From the NCBI GenBank assembly GCA_902497095.1, contig CABVDD010000025.1, positions 1 through 29,926 on the forward strand: DNA of 29,926 nt, written 5' to 3'. Under the pieces are notes generated by a model. That model saw only the letters and a list, made by a program, of their open reading frames with translations, had not been told where the DNA came from and made no database searches. Below, in pieces: positions 16,650-24,358 of this stretch (position 1 is its first letter; every line of letters begins with the position of its first letter). Source of the stretch: an uncultured Faecalicoccus sp. (GTDB taxonomy: Bacteria; Bacillota_I; Bacilli_A; Erysipelotrichales; Erysipelotrichaceae). The position numbers and the translations under genes were made by a program.

Positions 16650-17623
16650 TGGTTATTTCCTCCTTCGATATGGATCTTACAGGCGGCCCAGGTAAATCCA
16701 GCTCCAAATCCGACCAGTACCAGATCCATGTTTTCTTTAATTTTTTTATCTTCCCATGCCTGTGCCAATGCGATAGGCACACTGGCAGCCGATGTATTGC
16801 CAAAACAATCTAGATTGACAAACATTTTTTCCATCGGCAATTTCATTTTTTTACTGACATACTCTAAAATGCGTATATTGGCTTGATGTGGAATCACTAA
16901 ATCAATTTCTTCAATTGGCTCTCCTTGCAATACGCCATAGATCGCATCCGGCATAGCTTGAATCGCAAAGCGGAAAACTTCACGTCCATTCATGGATAAA
17001 TACGGCTTATCCTGTTTTACATTTTCTAGCCCCGGCTGCAATGAGCGACCCGCACAATATAAAGCATGTTCTTTATCACCTTTAGAGCGACTATAGAAGT
17101 TCATAAAAGATCCATCTTGTGTTCTTGAAATCAATACCGCGCCAGCTCCATCACCAAAGAGTACGCATGTATTTCGATCGGTCCAATCTAAAATTTTTGA
17201 TAATGTTTCTGCACCAATCACTAAAGCATAGCCCTTTTGCAGCATAGAAGAAGCACATTGCAGGCCAAATAGAAAACCACTGCATGCAGCGTTGATGTCA
17301 AAGGCCATTACGGCATCTTCATTCAACCCTAAAGCTTCTTGTACCATACAAGCTACCGATGGTGTAACATTATCCGGTGTGCAAGTTGCCACCACGATCA
17401 TAGATATTTGATGTACATCGATACCGGCATGATCAATAGCCTTTTGCGCAGCTTTCAAGGCCAAGGCACTTGTATTTTCCTTTTCTGAAATATAGCGGGA
17501 AGCGATACCTGTACGACTTTTGATCCATTCATCGCTAGTATCCACCGCTTTTTTTAAAGTATCATTTTCTATTTTTTGAGAGGCTATGGCATAGCCACAT
17601 CCTATTATTTTGACATTTTCCAT
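16646..17623 (-). CDS. fabH: 3-oxoacyl-[ACP] synthase III (KAS III)
   Basis: FabH starts chains by condensing an acyl-CoA primer with malonyl-ACP. The 325-residue protein has the triad C114 (in NAACSGFLFGL), H246 (in IPHQANIRI) and N276 (in FGNTSAAS), and the GFGAGFTWA C-terminal motif. An AGGAG site seven bases before the ATG lies inside the accA 3' end, with which it overlaps by 19 nt. Primer preference (straight or branched) cannot be read from the sequence by eye. Confidence 0.96.
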   Translation of the reverse strand: MENVKIIGCGYAIASQKIENDTLKKAVDTSDEWIKSRTGIASRYISEKENTSALALKAAQKAIDHAGIDVHQISMIVVATCTPDNVTPSVACMVQEALGLNEDAVMAFDINAACSGFLFGLQCASSMLQKGYALVIGAETLSKILDWTDRNTCVLFGDGAGAVLISRTQDGSFMNFYSRSKGDKEHALYCAGRSLQPGLENVKQDKPYLSMNGREVFRFAIQAMPDAIYGVLQGEPIEEIDLVIPHQANIRILEYVSKKMKLPMEKMFVNLDCFGNTSAASVPIALAQAWEDKKIKENMDLVLVGFGAGFTWAACKIHIEGGNNQ

Positions 17624-18540
17624 GAGCCATCTCCTAAATGTCTGAATTTTTCATAACGTGCATCCACTAAAGCATGTATTTTCTTATGTAATGTTTCTTC
17701 CAAAGCTTGTCGAAGCATCTGATCCATTTTTTCAACCACACCATCAATATTTGTGGCAGCCCCGCCAAATGGTTCTGGAACAATGGCATCGATGACCTTT
17801 CTTTCCAAAAGATCCTGACTGGTCATTTTCATGACATCACAAGCTTCTTTAACTTTGGTTCCATCTTTCCATAAAATCGATGCGAAGCCTTCCGGTGAAA
17901 GAATGGAATATACTGCATACTCCAACATAAAGATCTTATCTGCTACACTTAAGGCAAGAGCACCGCCGCTGCCTCCTTCAGAAAGAACAAAACAAATCAC
18001 AGGTGTTTGTATTGAGGAAAAAGTATATAAACATTCTGCAATGGCTTGTGCCTGTCCTTTTTCTTCTGCTTCTTTACCAGGATAAGCTCCCGGTGTATCT
18101 ACAAAGGTAATGATAGGTCGATGAAATTTTTCTGCCTGTTTCGCAAGACGAAGAGCTTTACGATATCCTTCTGGCTGAGGCATTCCAAAATGCTGACGAA
18201 GATTTTCTTCAACTGTCTTGCCTTTTGATTGGGCTAGTATCGTAACAGGGATCCCATGAAAGCGGGCAAGACCAGCCAACATGGCAGGATCATCCAAACT
18301 TCTTCGATCCCCATGCAGTTCCATAAAATCATCAAACAATAATTCTATATAATCCTGTGCTTTAGGACGATCCGGGCGACGTGCCAATTCCACATGATCC
18401 CAAGGCGTTAAAATCGTTTCTTGTTCCAGTTTTCGAATCTGTTTCTGGTACTGATGCCAAGTATCGATATCTTTTTCATCGAGTGCCATCTGACGTGCTT
18501 TGATCTCGCTGATTTGTTTTTGTGCTTCCTTTAAATTCAT
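17605..18540 (-). CDS. accA: Acetyl-CoA carboxylase carboxyltransferase, alpha subunit
   Basis: AccA pairs with AccD to move the carboxyl group from biotin to acetyl-CoA. The 311-residue protein begins with the coiled-coil arm typical of the subunit (about 1-45), then a crotonase-fold core with DTPGAYPG, SEGGSGGALAL and the YSILSPEGFASILWKD region. The start overlaps the accD stop as ATGA and follows a GGAAGGAG site, so the two subunits are made in coupled fashion. Confidence 0.96.
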   Translation of the reverse strand: MNLKEAQKQISEIKARQMALDEKDIDTWHQYQKQIRKLEQETILTPWDHVELARRPDRPKAQDYIELLFDDFMELHGDRRSLDDPAMLAGLARFHGIPVTILAQSKGKTVEENLRQHFGMPQPEGYRKALRLAKQAEKFHRPIITFVDTPGAYPGKEAEEKGQAQAIAECLYTFSSIQTPVICFVLSEGGSGGALALSVADKIFMLEYAVYSILSPEGFASILWKDGTKVKEACDVMKMTSQDLLERKVIDAIVPEPFGGAATNIDGVVEKMDQMLRQALEETLHKKIHALVDARYEKFRHLGDGSWKMSK

Positions 18541-19409
18541 GATGCACTCCTTCCAGAATGAAATGCCAATAACATTCCTAATTCCTGTCTCATTTTTTCA
18601 CGTGGTACGATGCGATCTATAAATCCCTTCTCTAAAACAAACTCAGCTGTCTGAAAGTTTTCCGGAAGTTTTTCATGAATCGTATCTTCGATCACACGTT
18701 TACCCGCAAAACCTACTAACGCATAAGGTTCACTTAAAATAATATCTCCAAGCATCGCAAAGCTGGCACTGACGCCACCTGTTGTTGGATGTGTTAAAAC
18801 AGTAATGGATAATAAACCGGCATCGCTATGTTTCTTTAAAGCCGCTGAAGTTTTAGCCATCTGCACCAAAGAAAGGATTCCTTCCTGCATTCTGGCTCCT
18901 CCGCTGGTACAGAAAATAATTACCGGAAGCTTCTTTTTTGTAGCCAGTTCGATCGCACGTGTAATTTTTTCACCCACGGCAGCCGACATACTTCCCATAA
19001 AGAAATTAGAATCCATAACTGCCAGAACACAAGGAGAACCTTCAATCTTTGCCAAGCCGGTAATCACAGCTTCTTTCATACCGGTTTTTTTCTGCATGCG
19101 ATCTAATTTTTCCTGATATCCTGGAAAATGATCGGGATCGATACTAATCATCTTGGCATCTATCTCTTTAAAAGTACGATCATCTGTAACCTGGCGAATT
19201 CTTTCACGCGCCGATATCTTAAAAGGATGATGACAAACAGGACATACATACTTATCCTGGATCAAATCCATAGTGGCAATAGATGCATGACAATGTAGAC
19301 AAGTCATAAAGACATGATCTGGCATCTCTTTAGCCTTAGGTTCCGGCTTTTTACGCCACTGATGAAAGATATCCAGTCTTTTTTTCCGTTCTTTAAATAA
19401 ACTGTCCAT
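18537..19409 (-). CDS. accD: Acetyl-CoA carboxylase carboxyltransferase, beta subunit
   Basis: AccD carries the zinc ribbon of the carboxyltransferase. C37, C40, C56 and C59 form the CxxC-N15-CxxC site near the N-terminus, followed by the crotonase-fold core with the SGGARMQEGILSLVQM motif and HPTTGGVSASFAMLGD. At 290 residues it has family length. Its start lies 17 bases inside accC, and its stop overlaps accA by 4 nt. Confidence 0.96.
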   Translation of the reverse strand: MDSLFKERKKRLDIFHQWRKKPEPKAKEMPDHVFMTCLHCHASIATMDLIQDKYVCPVCHHPFKISARERIRQVTDDRTFKEIDAKMISIDPDHFPGYQEKLDRMQKKTGMKEAVITGLAKIEGSPCVLAVMDSNFFMGSMSAAVGEKITRAIELATKKKLPVIIFCTSGGARMQEGILSLVQMAKTSAALKKHSDAGLLSITVLTHPTTGGVSASFAMLGDIILSEPYALVGFAGKRVIEDTIHEKLPENFQTAEFVLEKGFIDRIVPREKMRQELGMLLAFHSGRSAS

Positions 19410-20760
19410 TTTCTTTCAACCTTTCTAATAAAATCGGAGCATAGCCAATATTATGACTGCCTTCGATAAATTCTTTCTGATATAAAGCCAGATAGTTAAA
19501 CTCGATGTTCGTTTTTACTCCATCGATGATCGTCTCTTCCAAAGCTGCCCGCATTTTTTTGATACATTCCAAACGAGTTGGTGCAAATACGATCAGCTTT
19601 AAAATCATCGAATCGTAATACGGAGAAATCGTACAACCATTATAGACTGCCGTATCAATACGAACGCCATTGCCTCCAGGTGTATGAATAAACTGAATAG
19701 GCCCTGGATTGGGAGCAAAATCATGAGCTACATCTTCCGCATTGATTCGACATTCCATCGCATAACCATGACATGTGATATCCTGTTGTTGTAAAGTCAG
19801 TTTTTGTCCTGCCGCAACACGAATTTGCCATTTGATAAGATCCACACCTGTAATGGCTTCTGTCACTGGATGTTCTACCTGAATACGTGTATTCATTTCC
19901 ATGAAATAGAAAGATGATTTATCATCCATTAAAAACTCCATCGTGCCCACTGAATCATAACCGATTGCTTCAGCGGCTTTGACTGCACTTTTCAACAAAG
20001 CCTGACGGGCTTCTTCTTTTAAGATCGAACATGGAGCTTCTTCTATCATCTTTTGATTTTTTCTTTGAAAGGAACAATCTCGTTCATAAAGATGAATGAC
20101 ATGACCATAATGATCTCCTAATAACTGCACTTCAATATGCTTTGGATTTTGGACATATCGCTCCATATATACTTCATCATTTTCAAAACAAGCTTTTGCC
20201 TCCTGTTTTGCTTCGATAAAGGCATTTTCTAATTCACTTTCCTGATAAACGATACGCATACCACGTCCGCCCCCGCCATGTCTTGCCTTAATGATGACAG
20301 GATAGCCAATCGAATCCGCCATTGTTTTAGCTTGTTCTAAGCTGACCAAAGAATCTTCACAGCCTTCGACTACCGGAACACCGGCTTCTTTCATTAATTT
20401 TCTAGCCTGTGTTTTATCGCCCATCAAATCAATCAAACGAGGGCTTGGACCCACAAAAATCATGTCGCATTCTTGTACCAAACGAGCAAACTTGGCATTT
20501 TCACTTAAAAAGCCATATCCTGGATGAATCGCATCACAACCTGTTGAACAAGCGGCCTGTAAGATCATATGCATATTTAAATAGCTGTCTTTTGCCATAG
20601 CCGGGCCAATACAAACGGCCTGATCCGCTAATTGGACCGCTAATGATTCCTTATCGGCAATAGAATAAACTACGACCGTTTCAATCCCCATTTCCTTACA
20701 GGCACGAAGGATACGAACCGCAATTTCTCCACGATTGGCAATCAATAATCGGCGAATCAT
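19393..20760 (-). CDS. accC: Biotin carboxylase subunit of acetyl-CoA carboxylase
   Basis: AccC carboxylates biotin on AccB using ATP and bicarbonate. The 455-residue protein has the ATP-grasp glycine loop GGGGRGMR (162-169), the ERDCSFQRKNQK segment and E288, N290 and R292 in the EMNTRIQVEHPVTE catalytic stretch, matching E. coli numbering. It overlaps accB by 4 nt (ATGA) and accD by 17 nt. Confidence 0.97.
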   Translation of the reverse strand: MIRRLLIANRGEIAVRILRACKEMGIETVVVYSIADKESLAVQLADQAVCIGPAMAKDSYLNMHMILQAACSTGCDAIHPGYGFLSENAKFARLVQECDMIFVGPSPRLIDLMGDKTQARKLMKEAGVPVVEGCEDSLVSLEQAKTMADSIGYPVIIKARHGGGGRGMRIVYQESELENAFIEAKQEAKACFENDEVYMERYVQNPKHIEVQLLGDHYGHVIHLYERDCSFQRKNQKMIEEAPCSILKEEARQALLKSAVKAAEAIGYDSVGTMEFLMDDKSSFYFMEMNTRIQVEHPVTEAITGVDLIKWQIRVAAGQKLTLQQQDITCHGYAMECRINAEDVAHDFAPNPGPIQFIHTPGGNGVRIDTAVYNGCTISPYYDSMILKLIVFAPTRLECIKKMRAALEETIIDGVKTNIEFNYLALYQKEFIEGSHNIGYAPILLERLKENGQFI

Positions 20761-21188
20761 TCCGTCTCTCCTAAAACGATCAAGGCCTGATCATATTCCA
20801 CCATTGCGCCATTCTCCACCAAAATTTCTTTTACGATTCCCTCTTTATCCGATTGAATCTCATTCATGGTTTTCATTGCTTCTACCATGCAAATCACATC
20901 TCCAACATGTACTCGATCGCCCACTTGCACATATGGTTGATCTTTTGGCGATTTAGCTCGATAGAAAGTACCCACTAATGGAGAGTTGATTGTGATCTTT
21001 TCTTCTTCGACCTCTGGTTCAGGCTCTTTTGGCATTGGCGTATGCACGATCTGTGCCACCGGTGCATTCATGGAAGGAGTCGCAGGCTTTTCTAAACGAA
21101 TTTTTAAATTGCCTTCTTCCAGTTCCATATGTGAAAGTCCACTGGCTTCAAAAATCTCAATGATTTCTCTGATCTGTTTTGTTTCCAT
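20757..21188 (-). CDS. accB: Biotin carboxyl carrier protein
   Basis: AccB carries the biotin that shuttles between AccC and AccA/D. The biotinylated lysine is K106 in VEAMKTM within the C-terminal lipoyl-like domain (about 65-143). A short Pro/Glu-rich linker separates it from an N-terminal helical region. Two ATGs compete: one at 21194 leaves only two bases after AAGGAG, while the one at 21188 leaves eight, so I use the second (143 aa). The upstream gap from acpP contains a hairpin. BirA, the ligase for this protein, is encoded at the far end of the operon on the opposite strand. Confidence 0.93.
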   Translation of the reverse strand: METKQIREIIEIFEASGLSHMELEEGNLKIRLEKPATPSMNAPVAQIVHTPMPKEPEPEVEEEKITINSPLVGTFYRAKSPKDQPYVQVGDRVHVGDVICMVEAMKTMNEIQSDKEGIVKEILVENGAMVEYDQALIVLGETE

Positions 21189-21208
21189 ATCCATCGCTCC
21201 TTACTGAA

Positions 21209-21234
21209 AATGAGCCAAGTTGGCTTAGCTCATT
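21209..21234 (-). other. Hairpin between acpP and accB
   Basis: AATGAGC (21209-21215) pairs with GCTCATT (21228-21234), with an inner AGCCAA/TTGGCT alternative. The following minus-strand sequence has only a short U run (TTTT interrupted by C), so it is a leaky terminator or RNA-processing/stability element rather than a full stop. It is the only sizeable gap in the operon. Confidence 0.5.
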
Positions 21235-21248
21235 GATTGTTTATTCAA

Positions 21249-21476
21249 TTAGTTCTTTTTTGCTTCAATGATGTCCATAACATCTTGAACTGTTTCTAAT
21301 TTCGCAAGTTCTTCATCTTCAATACGAATATCAAATTCATTTTCTAATTCCAAAGCTAACTCTACAGCTGCCAAAGAATCGATTCCTAAATCATCGTTTA
21401 ATTTAGCTTCTGGTTTAATTTCATCTTCATCTACGTTGATAGCATCTACCAATACTTTTTTAATTTCTTCAAACAT
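21249..21476 (-). CDS. acpP: Acyl carrier protein
   Basis: ACP holds the growing acyl chain. The 75-residue acidic protein has the phosphopantetheine serine S34 in GIDSLAAVEL and the usual four-helix spacing. The motif reads DSLAAVEL where most ACPs have DSLDxVEL, a small variation. An AGGAGG site lies eight bases before the ATG. As first gene after the promoter, and separated from accB by a hairpin, it is placed to be the most abundantly expressed gene of the operon. Confidence 0.97.
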   Translation of the reverse strand: MFEEIKKVLVDAINVDEDEIKPEAKLNDDLGIDSLAAVELALELENEFDIRIEDEELAKLETVQDVMDIIEAKKN

Positions 21477-21495
21477 AACTTTTTCCTCCTATTGT

Positions 21496-21508
21496 TTTGA
21501 TATTCAAA
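21496..21508. promoter_or_regulatory. FabT-like operator 3 (leader of acpP)
   Basis: TTTGA-TAT-TCAAA, extended to a perfect TTTTGA/TCAAAA palindrome (21495-21509). It lies downstream of the predicted transcription start, where bound protein would act as a roadblock. Confidence 0.6.
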
Positions 21509-21523
21509 ACATCTAACGAAGGT

Positions 21524-21552
21524 ATTATAGTTATTTTGACTTTCAAAGTAAA
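21524..21552 (-). promoter_or_regulatory. Promoter of the fatty-acid operon (acpP)
   Basis: On the minus strand TTTACT (21552-21547), a 17-bp spacer and a perfect TATAAT (21529-21524). Initiation near 21517 leaves a leader of about 40 bases before the acpP ATG. Operator 2 fills most of the spacer. Confidence 0.75.
21535..21547. promoter_or_regulatory. FabT-like operator 2 (promoter spacer)
   Basis: TTTGA-CTT-TCAAA, a perfect palindrome in its arms, located between the -35 and -10 boxes. Binding here would exclude RNA polymerase. Its centre is 21 bp from that of operator 1, two helical turns. Confidence 0.6.
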
Positions 21553-21555
21553 TAG

Positions 21556-21568
21556 TTTGATATTCAAA
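21556..21568. promoter_or_regulatory. FabT-like operator 1 (upstream of -35)
   Basis: TTTGA-TAT-TCAAA just upstream of the -35 box. It shares its five-base arms and three-base spacer with operators 2 and 3. The streptococcal FabT box, as I remember it, is TTTGATTATCAAA at its core. Confidence 0.6.
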
Positions 21569-21584
21569 ATTATTATTTTTTATG

Positions 21585-21623
21585 CAAAAAATAAATACGA
21601 AGATCCTTTAAACCTCCGTATTT
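21585..21623 (-). terminator. Terminator of the PTS operon
   Basis: On the minus strand a stem of about 12 bp including two G-U pairs (21623-21612 with 21604-21593) is followed by ATTTTTT. It lies six bases after the HAD gene stop and just upstream of the acpP operators, insulating the two operons. Confidence 0.8.
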
Positions 21624-21628
21624 TTAAC

Positions 21629-22399
21629 TTATTCTATGATTTTTAAATGTTGTAATGCCTTTAAAATTCCATCTTCTTGTACTTTATCGGTACAATAATC
21701 TGCTGCTTCTTTAACAAGTGATGATGCATTTCCCATTGCAACACCACAGCCAACCATTTTCAACATAGGTATATCATTTTCCCCATCACCAAAGGCAATA
21801 GCTTCCTCATCAGAAATGTGATAGTAATCTAATACCTTCTGAATGCCAATATGTTTTCCACCTTGTTTTGGAATGATATCGGCCGCCATTGAACTCCAAC
21901 GTACTGCCTTACAATTTTGTGTTCCTTTAAATAAAGTCTTCTCCTCTTCTTTAGATATAGGAATCACCATTTGAAATATTTCTTTTGCGGCATAGTCTTT
22001 AAAATCTTCCAATAACGGGTAATCAGGCCTGGTATTTTTTAAATATCCAGCCAATCTTTCATCATAAAAATTACAACCAAAAAATTGTAATCCCGCAAGT
22101 CCTACAGCTTTATCCATATTACTGGCATTTTCAATAATTGTTTTCACTTCATTCTTTTGAAGACAACATTCATAAATAATTTTATTATCTATTAAACAGA
22201 ACTGTCCGTTAAAGTGAATATAGCCATCAAATTTTATAGGAAGATGAGGCATCCTTAATGGAGATCTTCCAGTTGCGATGATGATTTTAATTCCTTTTTT
22301 CTTTAATTGTGTCAAAGCGTATAAAGTGCTTTGAGACATGTAAGGATGTCCCATTTCATATAAAGTACCATCAATATCAAAAAACGCAATGCGAATCAT
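21629..22399 (-). CDS. Cof-type HAD-IIB family phosphatase
   Basis: A 256-residue HAD hydrolase. The four motifs are present: nucleophile D8 and D10 in FFDIDGT, T43 in IATGRS, K178 and the acidic pair D205/D209 in GDGENDIPM. The cap between motifs II and III is of the C2B (Cof) type, which usually acts on sugar phosphates or flavin/pyridoxal phosphates. As the last gene of a PTS/sugar-alcohol operon, overlapping the preceding gene by 4 nt, it probably dephosphorylates a pathway intermediate or a dead-end sugar phosphate. The substrate cannot be assigned. Confidence 0.85.
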   Translation of the reverse strand: MIRIAFFDIDGTLYEMGHPYMSQSTLYALTQLKKKGIKIIIATGRSPLRMPHLPIKFDGYIHFNGQFCLIDNKIIYECCLQKNEVKTIIENASNMDKAVGLAGLQFFGCNFYDERLAGYLKNTRPDYPLLEDFKDYAAKEIFQMVIPISKEEEKTLFKGTQNCKAVRWSSMAADIIPKQGGKHIGIQKVLDYYHISDEEAIAFGDGENDIPMLKMVGCGVAMGNASSLVKEAADYCTDKVQEDGILKALQHLKIIE

Positions 22400-23481
22400 A
22401 GGCTTTGTATAATCTGAGATAGTGATTCTTTAGACTGAAGTCTTTCTAATAAATTGCGTATGTCTTGTATATCTTTATCTGTAAGAAATTCTTGTAGATC
22501 TTGGTATACAGAATCTATATTCTCCTGTTCTTTACAGATGGCATAATCCATAGCAGCAGCTGCAATGAGTTTCATCCACGTAATATCTTCGTGTTGTTGA
22601 GTTGCCATTCGCATAGGTGATAAAATTCTTTCATTTGCGCCTAGTTTTCTCTTTGCTTGTCTAGCATTTCGATAAATTGTATCAATAATTTCTTCGTTTT
22701 GAAATTTACAAATCGCACGTTGAGTAAACGCCAGCTGTTCTTCTTCAGAAACATTATAAACATGAGCAATTACTTTACTCACAACCGGCTTTATTTTTTC
22801 AATCACATACGCAACATCTGGATCATTAGCGGCTTTTCCATACACTTCATAATCTTTGTACCACCCTAAATAAGAAACAATGGCACTCATAAAATTATAT
22901 GTATAAATTTTTCTTTGAATCAAATCTGAAAATTTAGTTTCTAAAGGCATTCGTTTTATATGAATCTGTAAACCATTTACAGATCCATCAATAGGCAAGT
23001 CTTGTATATCTTCACATAAAAGATCTAAAGAATCTTTGTTTGGGCGAAGTGTAGTACAAAAGATAATGCCTTCTGTAATACATGCATTTAAATTTGCCGC
23101 AACAAGATCTTTTTTTACATTCACACCATTTTCACAACAAATGATCTGCATTGGTGTCGTACGTCTTGTTTCCACTTCCTTAAATAAAGGAATTAATTCT
23201 ACCAAATGACTCGAAAAAACACTCGTACATATCACATCTGCATCTTGAAGTGCTTTTATCGCATCATCAGATGAAGAAACAAAAGATTTAAATGAATGTA
23301 TTTCTTTACTAGGTGCTATATTTCCAAAGTAATCAATTTTATATTGTTGTTTTTGTTGTAGTAATGCGATTAACTCTTCATCTTTATCAATAAAAGTAAT
23401 TGCATAATCATTTTCTTGAAGAATTGGAGCAATAAATCCTCTACCTGTTTGTCCAGCACCAATAATAACTGCATTTTTCAT
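22396..23481 (-). CDS. Mannitol-1-phosphate 5-dehydrogenase-like polyol-phosphate dehydrogenase
   Basis: A 361-residue enzyme of the polyol-specific long-chain dehydrogenase family. The N-terminal Rossmann motif is IIGAGQTGRGF (6-16) and a CENGVN segment (116-121) matches the family CEN motif. The family's catalytic K-x4-N-x2-H signature appears here as K191, N196 and then S199, so the usual His is replaced by Ser. Reading frames allow a GTG start at 23487, but AAAGGAG lies eight bases before the ATG at 23481, which I use. It follows a sorbitol-6-phosphate-dehydrogenase-like SDR after a palindromic hairpin. It may reduce an imported ketose phosphate or oxidise mannitol 1-phosphate; the altered signature argues for a substrate other than the standard one. 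Confidence 0.75.
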   Translation of the reverse strand: MKNAVIIGAGQTGRGFIAPILQENDYAITFIDKDEELIALLQQKQQYKIDYFGNIAPSKEIHSFKSFVSSSDDAIKALQDADVICTSVFSSHLVELIPLFKEVETRRTTPMQIICCENGVNVKKDLVAANLNACITEGIIFCTTLRPNKDSLDLLCEDIQDLPIDGSVNGLQIHIKRMPLETKFSDLIQRKIYTYNFMSAIVSYLGWYKDYEVYGKAANDPDVAYVIEKIKPVVSKVIAHVYNVSEEEQLAFTQRAICKFQNEEIIDTIYRNARQAKRKLGANERILSPMRMATQQHEDITWMKLIAAAAMDYAICKEQENIDSVYQDLQEFLTDKDIQDIRNLLERLQSKESLSQIIQSL

Positions 23482-23502
23482 AAACACATCTCCTTTAAAA
23501 TA

Positions 23503-23530
23503 AGCCTGCAGCTGCAGGCTCTTTTTTTTT
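23503..23530. repeat. 18-bp perfect palindrome with T9 tract between two dehydrogenase genes
   Basis: AGCCTGCAGCTGCAGGCT (23503-23520) is a perfect palindrome followed on the plus strand by C and nine T residues up to the SDR stop codon. On the transcribed minus strand the order is A-tract, hairpin, TTATTTT, so it is a weak terminator or mRNA stabiliser for the operon and a strong terminator for antisense RNA. Confidence 0.7.
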
Positions 23531-24347
23531 ATCCTTTACTTTTTCCTCCAGAAACTGGAATAGTAATACCCGTAATATAACTAGCATGATCCGAAATCAA
23601 ATAACAAATAACATCTGCTACTTCGGATAAGTGTCCTGGTCTTCCTAGTGGAATTGATTTCTTATAATTTTTGAAAAATTCTTCTGGTTTTGTATCTACG
23701 CTCCATCCACGTCCATAAGCTTGTGCTCTATATTTTTCATCGTTATTAGCTGGTGTTCTATCCAAGATATCTGGTGCCACACCCACTACTCGAATATTAT
23801 AAGGTCCTAATTCTTTAGCCCAAGAAATCGTAAATGCATGAATAGCTGCCTTTGTTGCCGAATAACAACTATGTCCTCTTGATCCCATTAATCCAGCACA
23901 AGATGACATATTGATAATTACGCCTGATTTCTTTTCAAAGAAGATTCGAGTTACTGCTTGCGATACAATAAATGTACCCTTTTCATTGATACTGACCATG
24001 AAGTCAAAATCTTTTTCATTTAATTCATATTGTGGTTGTTCTCCATAATAATCTACCAAGATTCTAGGACGTGTAACCCCTGCATTATTTACTAAAGCAT
24101 CCACTGTACCAAATGTATCTACTACTTGTTTTACTGCTTGTTCTACCGCATCTTTATCACGAATATCCAGTTTAACAAAAATTGTATTTTCATCTAATGC
24201 TTCTTCTTTTGGTTCTGCCATATCAAAGATTGCTACTTTAGCACCGCAAGCTTTTAAATCTTTGACGATTGCTTCACCAATACCCATGGCACCACCTGTT
24301 ACAATCGCAACTTTACCATCTAAGCTGATCCATTTTTCATTATCCAT
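23529..24347 (-). CDS. SDR oxidoreductase, sorbitol-6-phosphate 2-dehydrogenase-like
   Basis: A 272-residue classical SDR with cofactor motif TGGAMGIG (17-24), NNAG (87-90) and catalytic S149, Y162, K166. The insertion between about 95 and 113, the NDEKYRAQAYGRGWSVD segment and the C-terminus VSGGKSKG resemble sorbitol-6-phosphate 2-dehydrogenases of sorbose and sorbitol operons (SorF/GutF type), which make fructose 6-phosphate with NAD. It lies 11 nt after EIID with a full AGGAGG site, so it is expressed with the PTS. General SDR annotation is certain; the substrate is an inference from the motifs and neighbours. Confidence 0.8.
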   Translation of the reverse strand: MDNEKWISLDGKVAIVTGGAMGIGEAIVKDLKACGAKVAIFDMAEPKEEALDENTIFVKLDIRDKDAVEQAVKQVVDTFGTVDALVNNAGVTRPRILVDYYGEQPQYELNEKDFDFMVSINEKGTFIVSQAVTRIFFEKKSGVIINMSSCAGLMGSRGHSCYSATKAAIHAFTISWAKELGPYNIRVVGVAPDILDRTPANNDEKYRAQAYGRGWSVDTKPEEFFKNYKKSIPLGRPGHLSEVADVICYLISDHASYITGITIPVSGGKSKG

Positions 24348-24358
24348 AATACTACCTC

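Noticed and set aside
16207..16695. 162-residue plus-strand frame opposite fabK
   Set aside because: The length comes from codon bias of fabK on the other strand; it is low-complexity hydrophobic sequence without a start signal.
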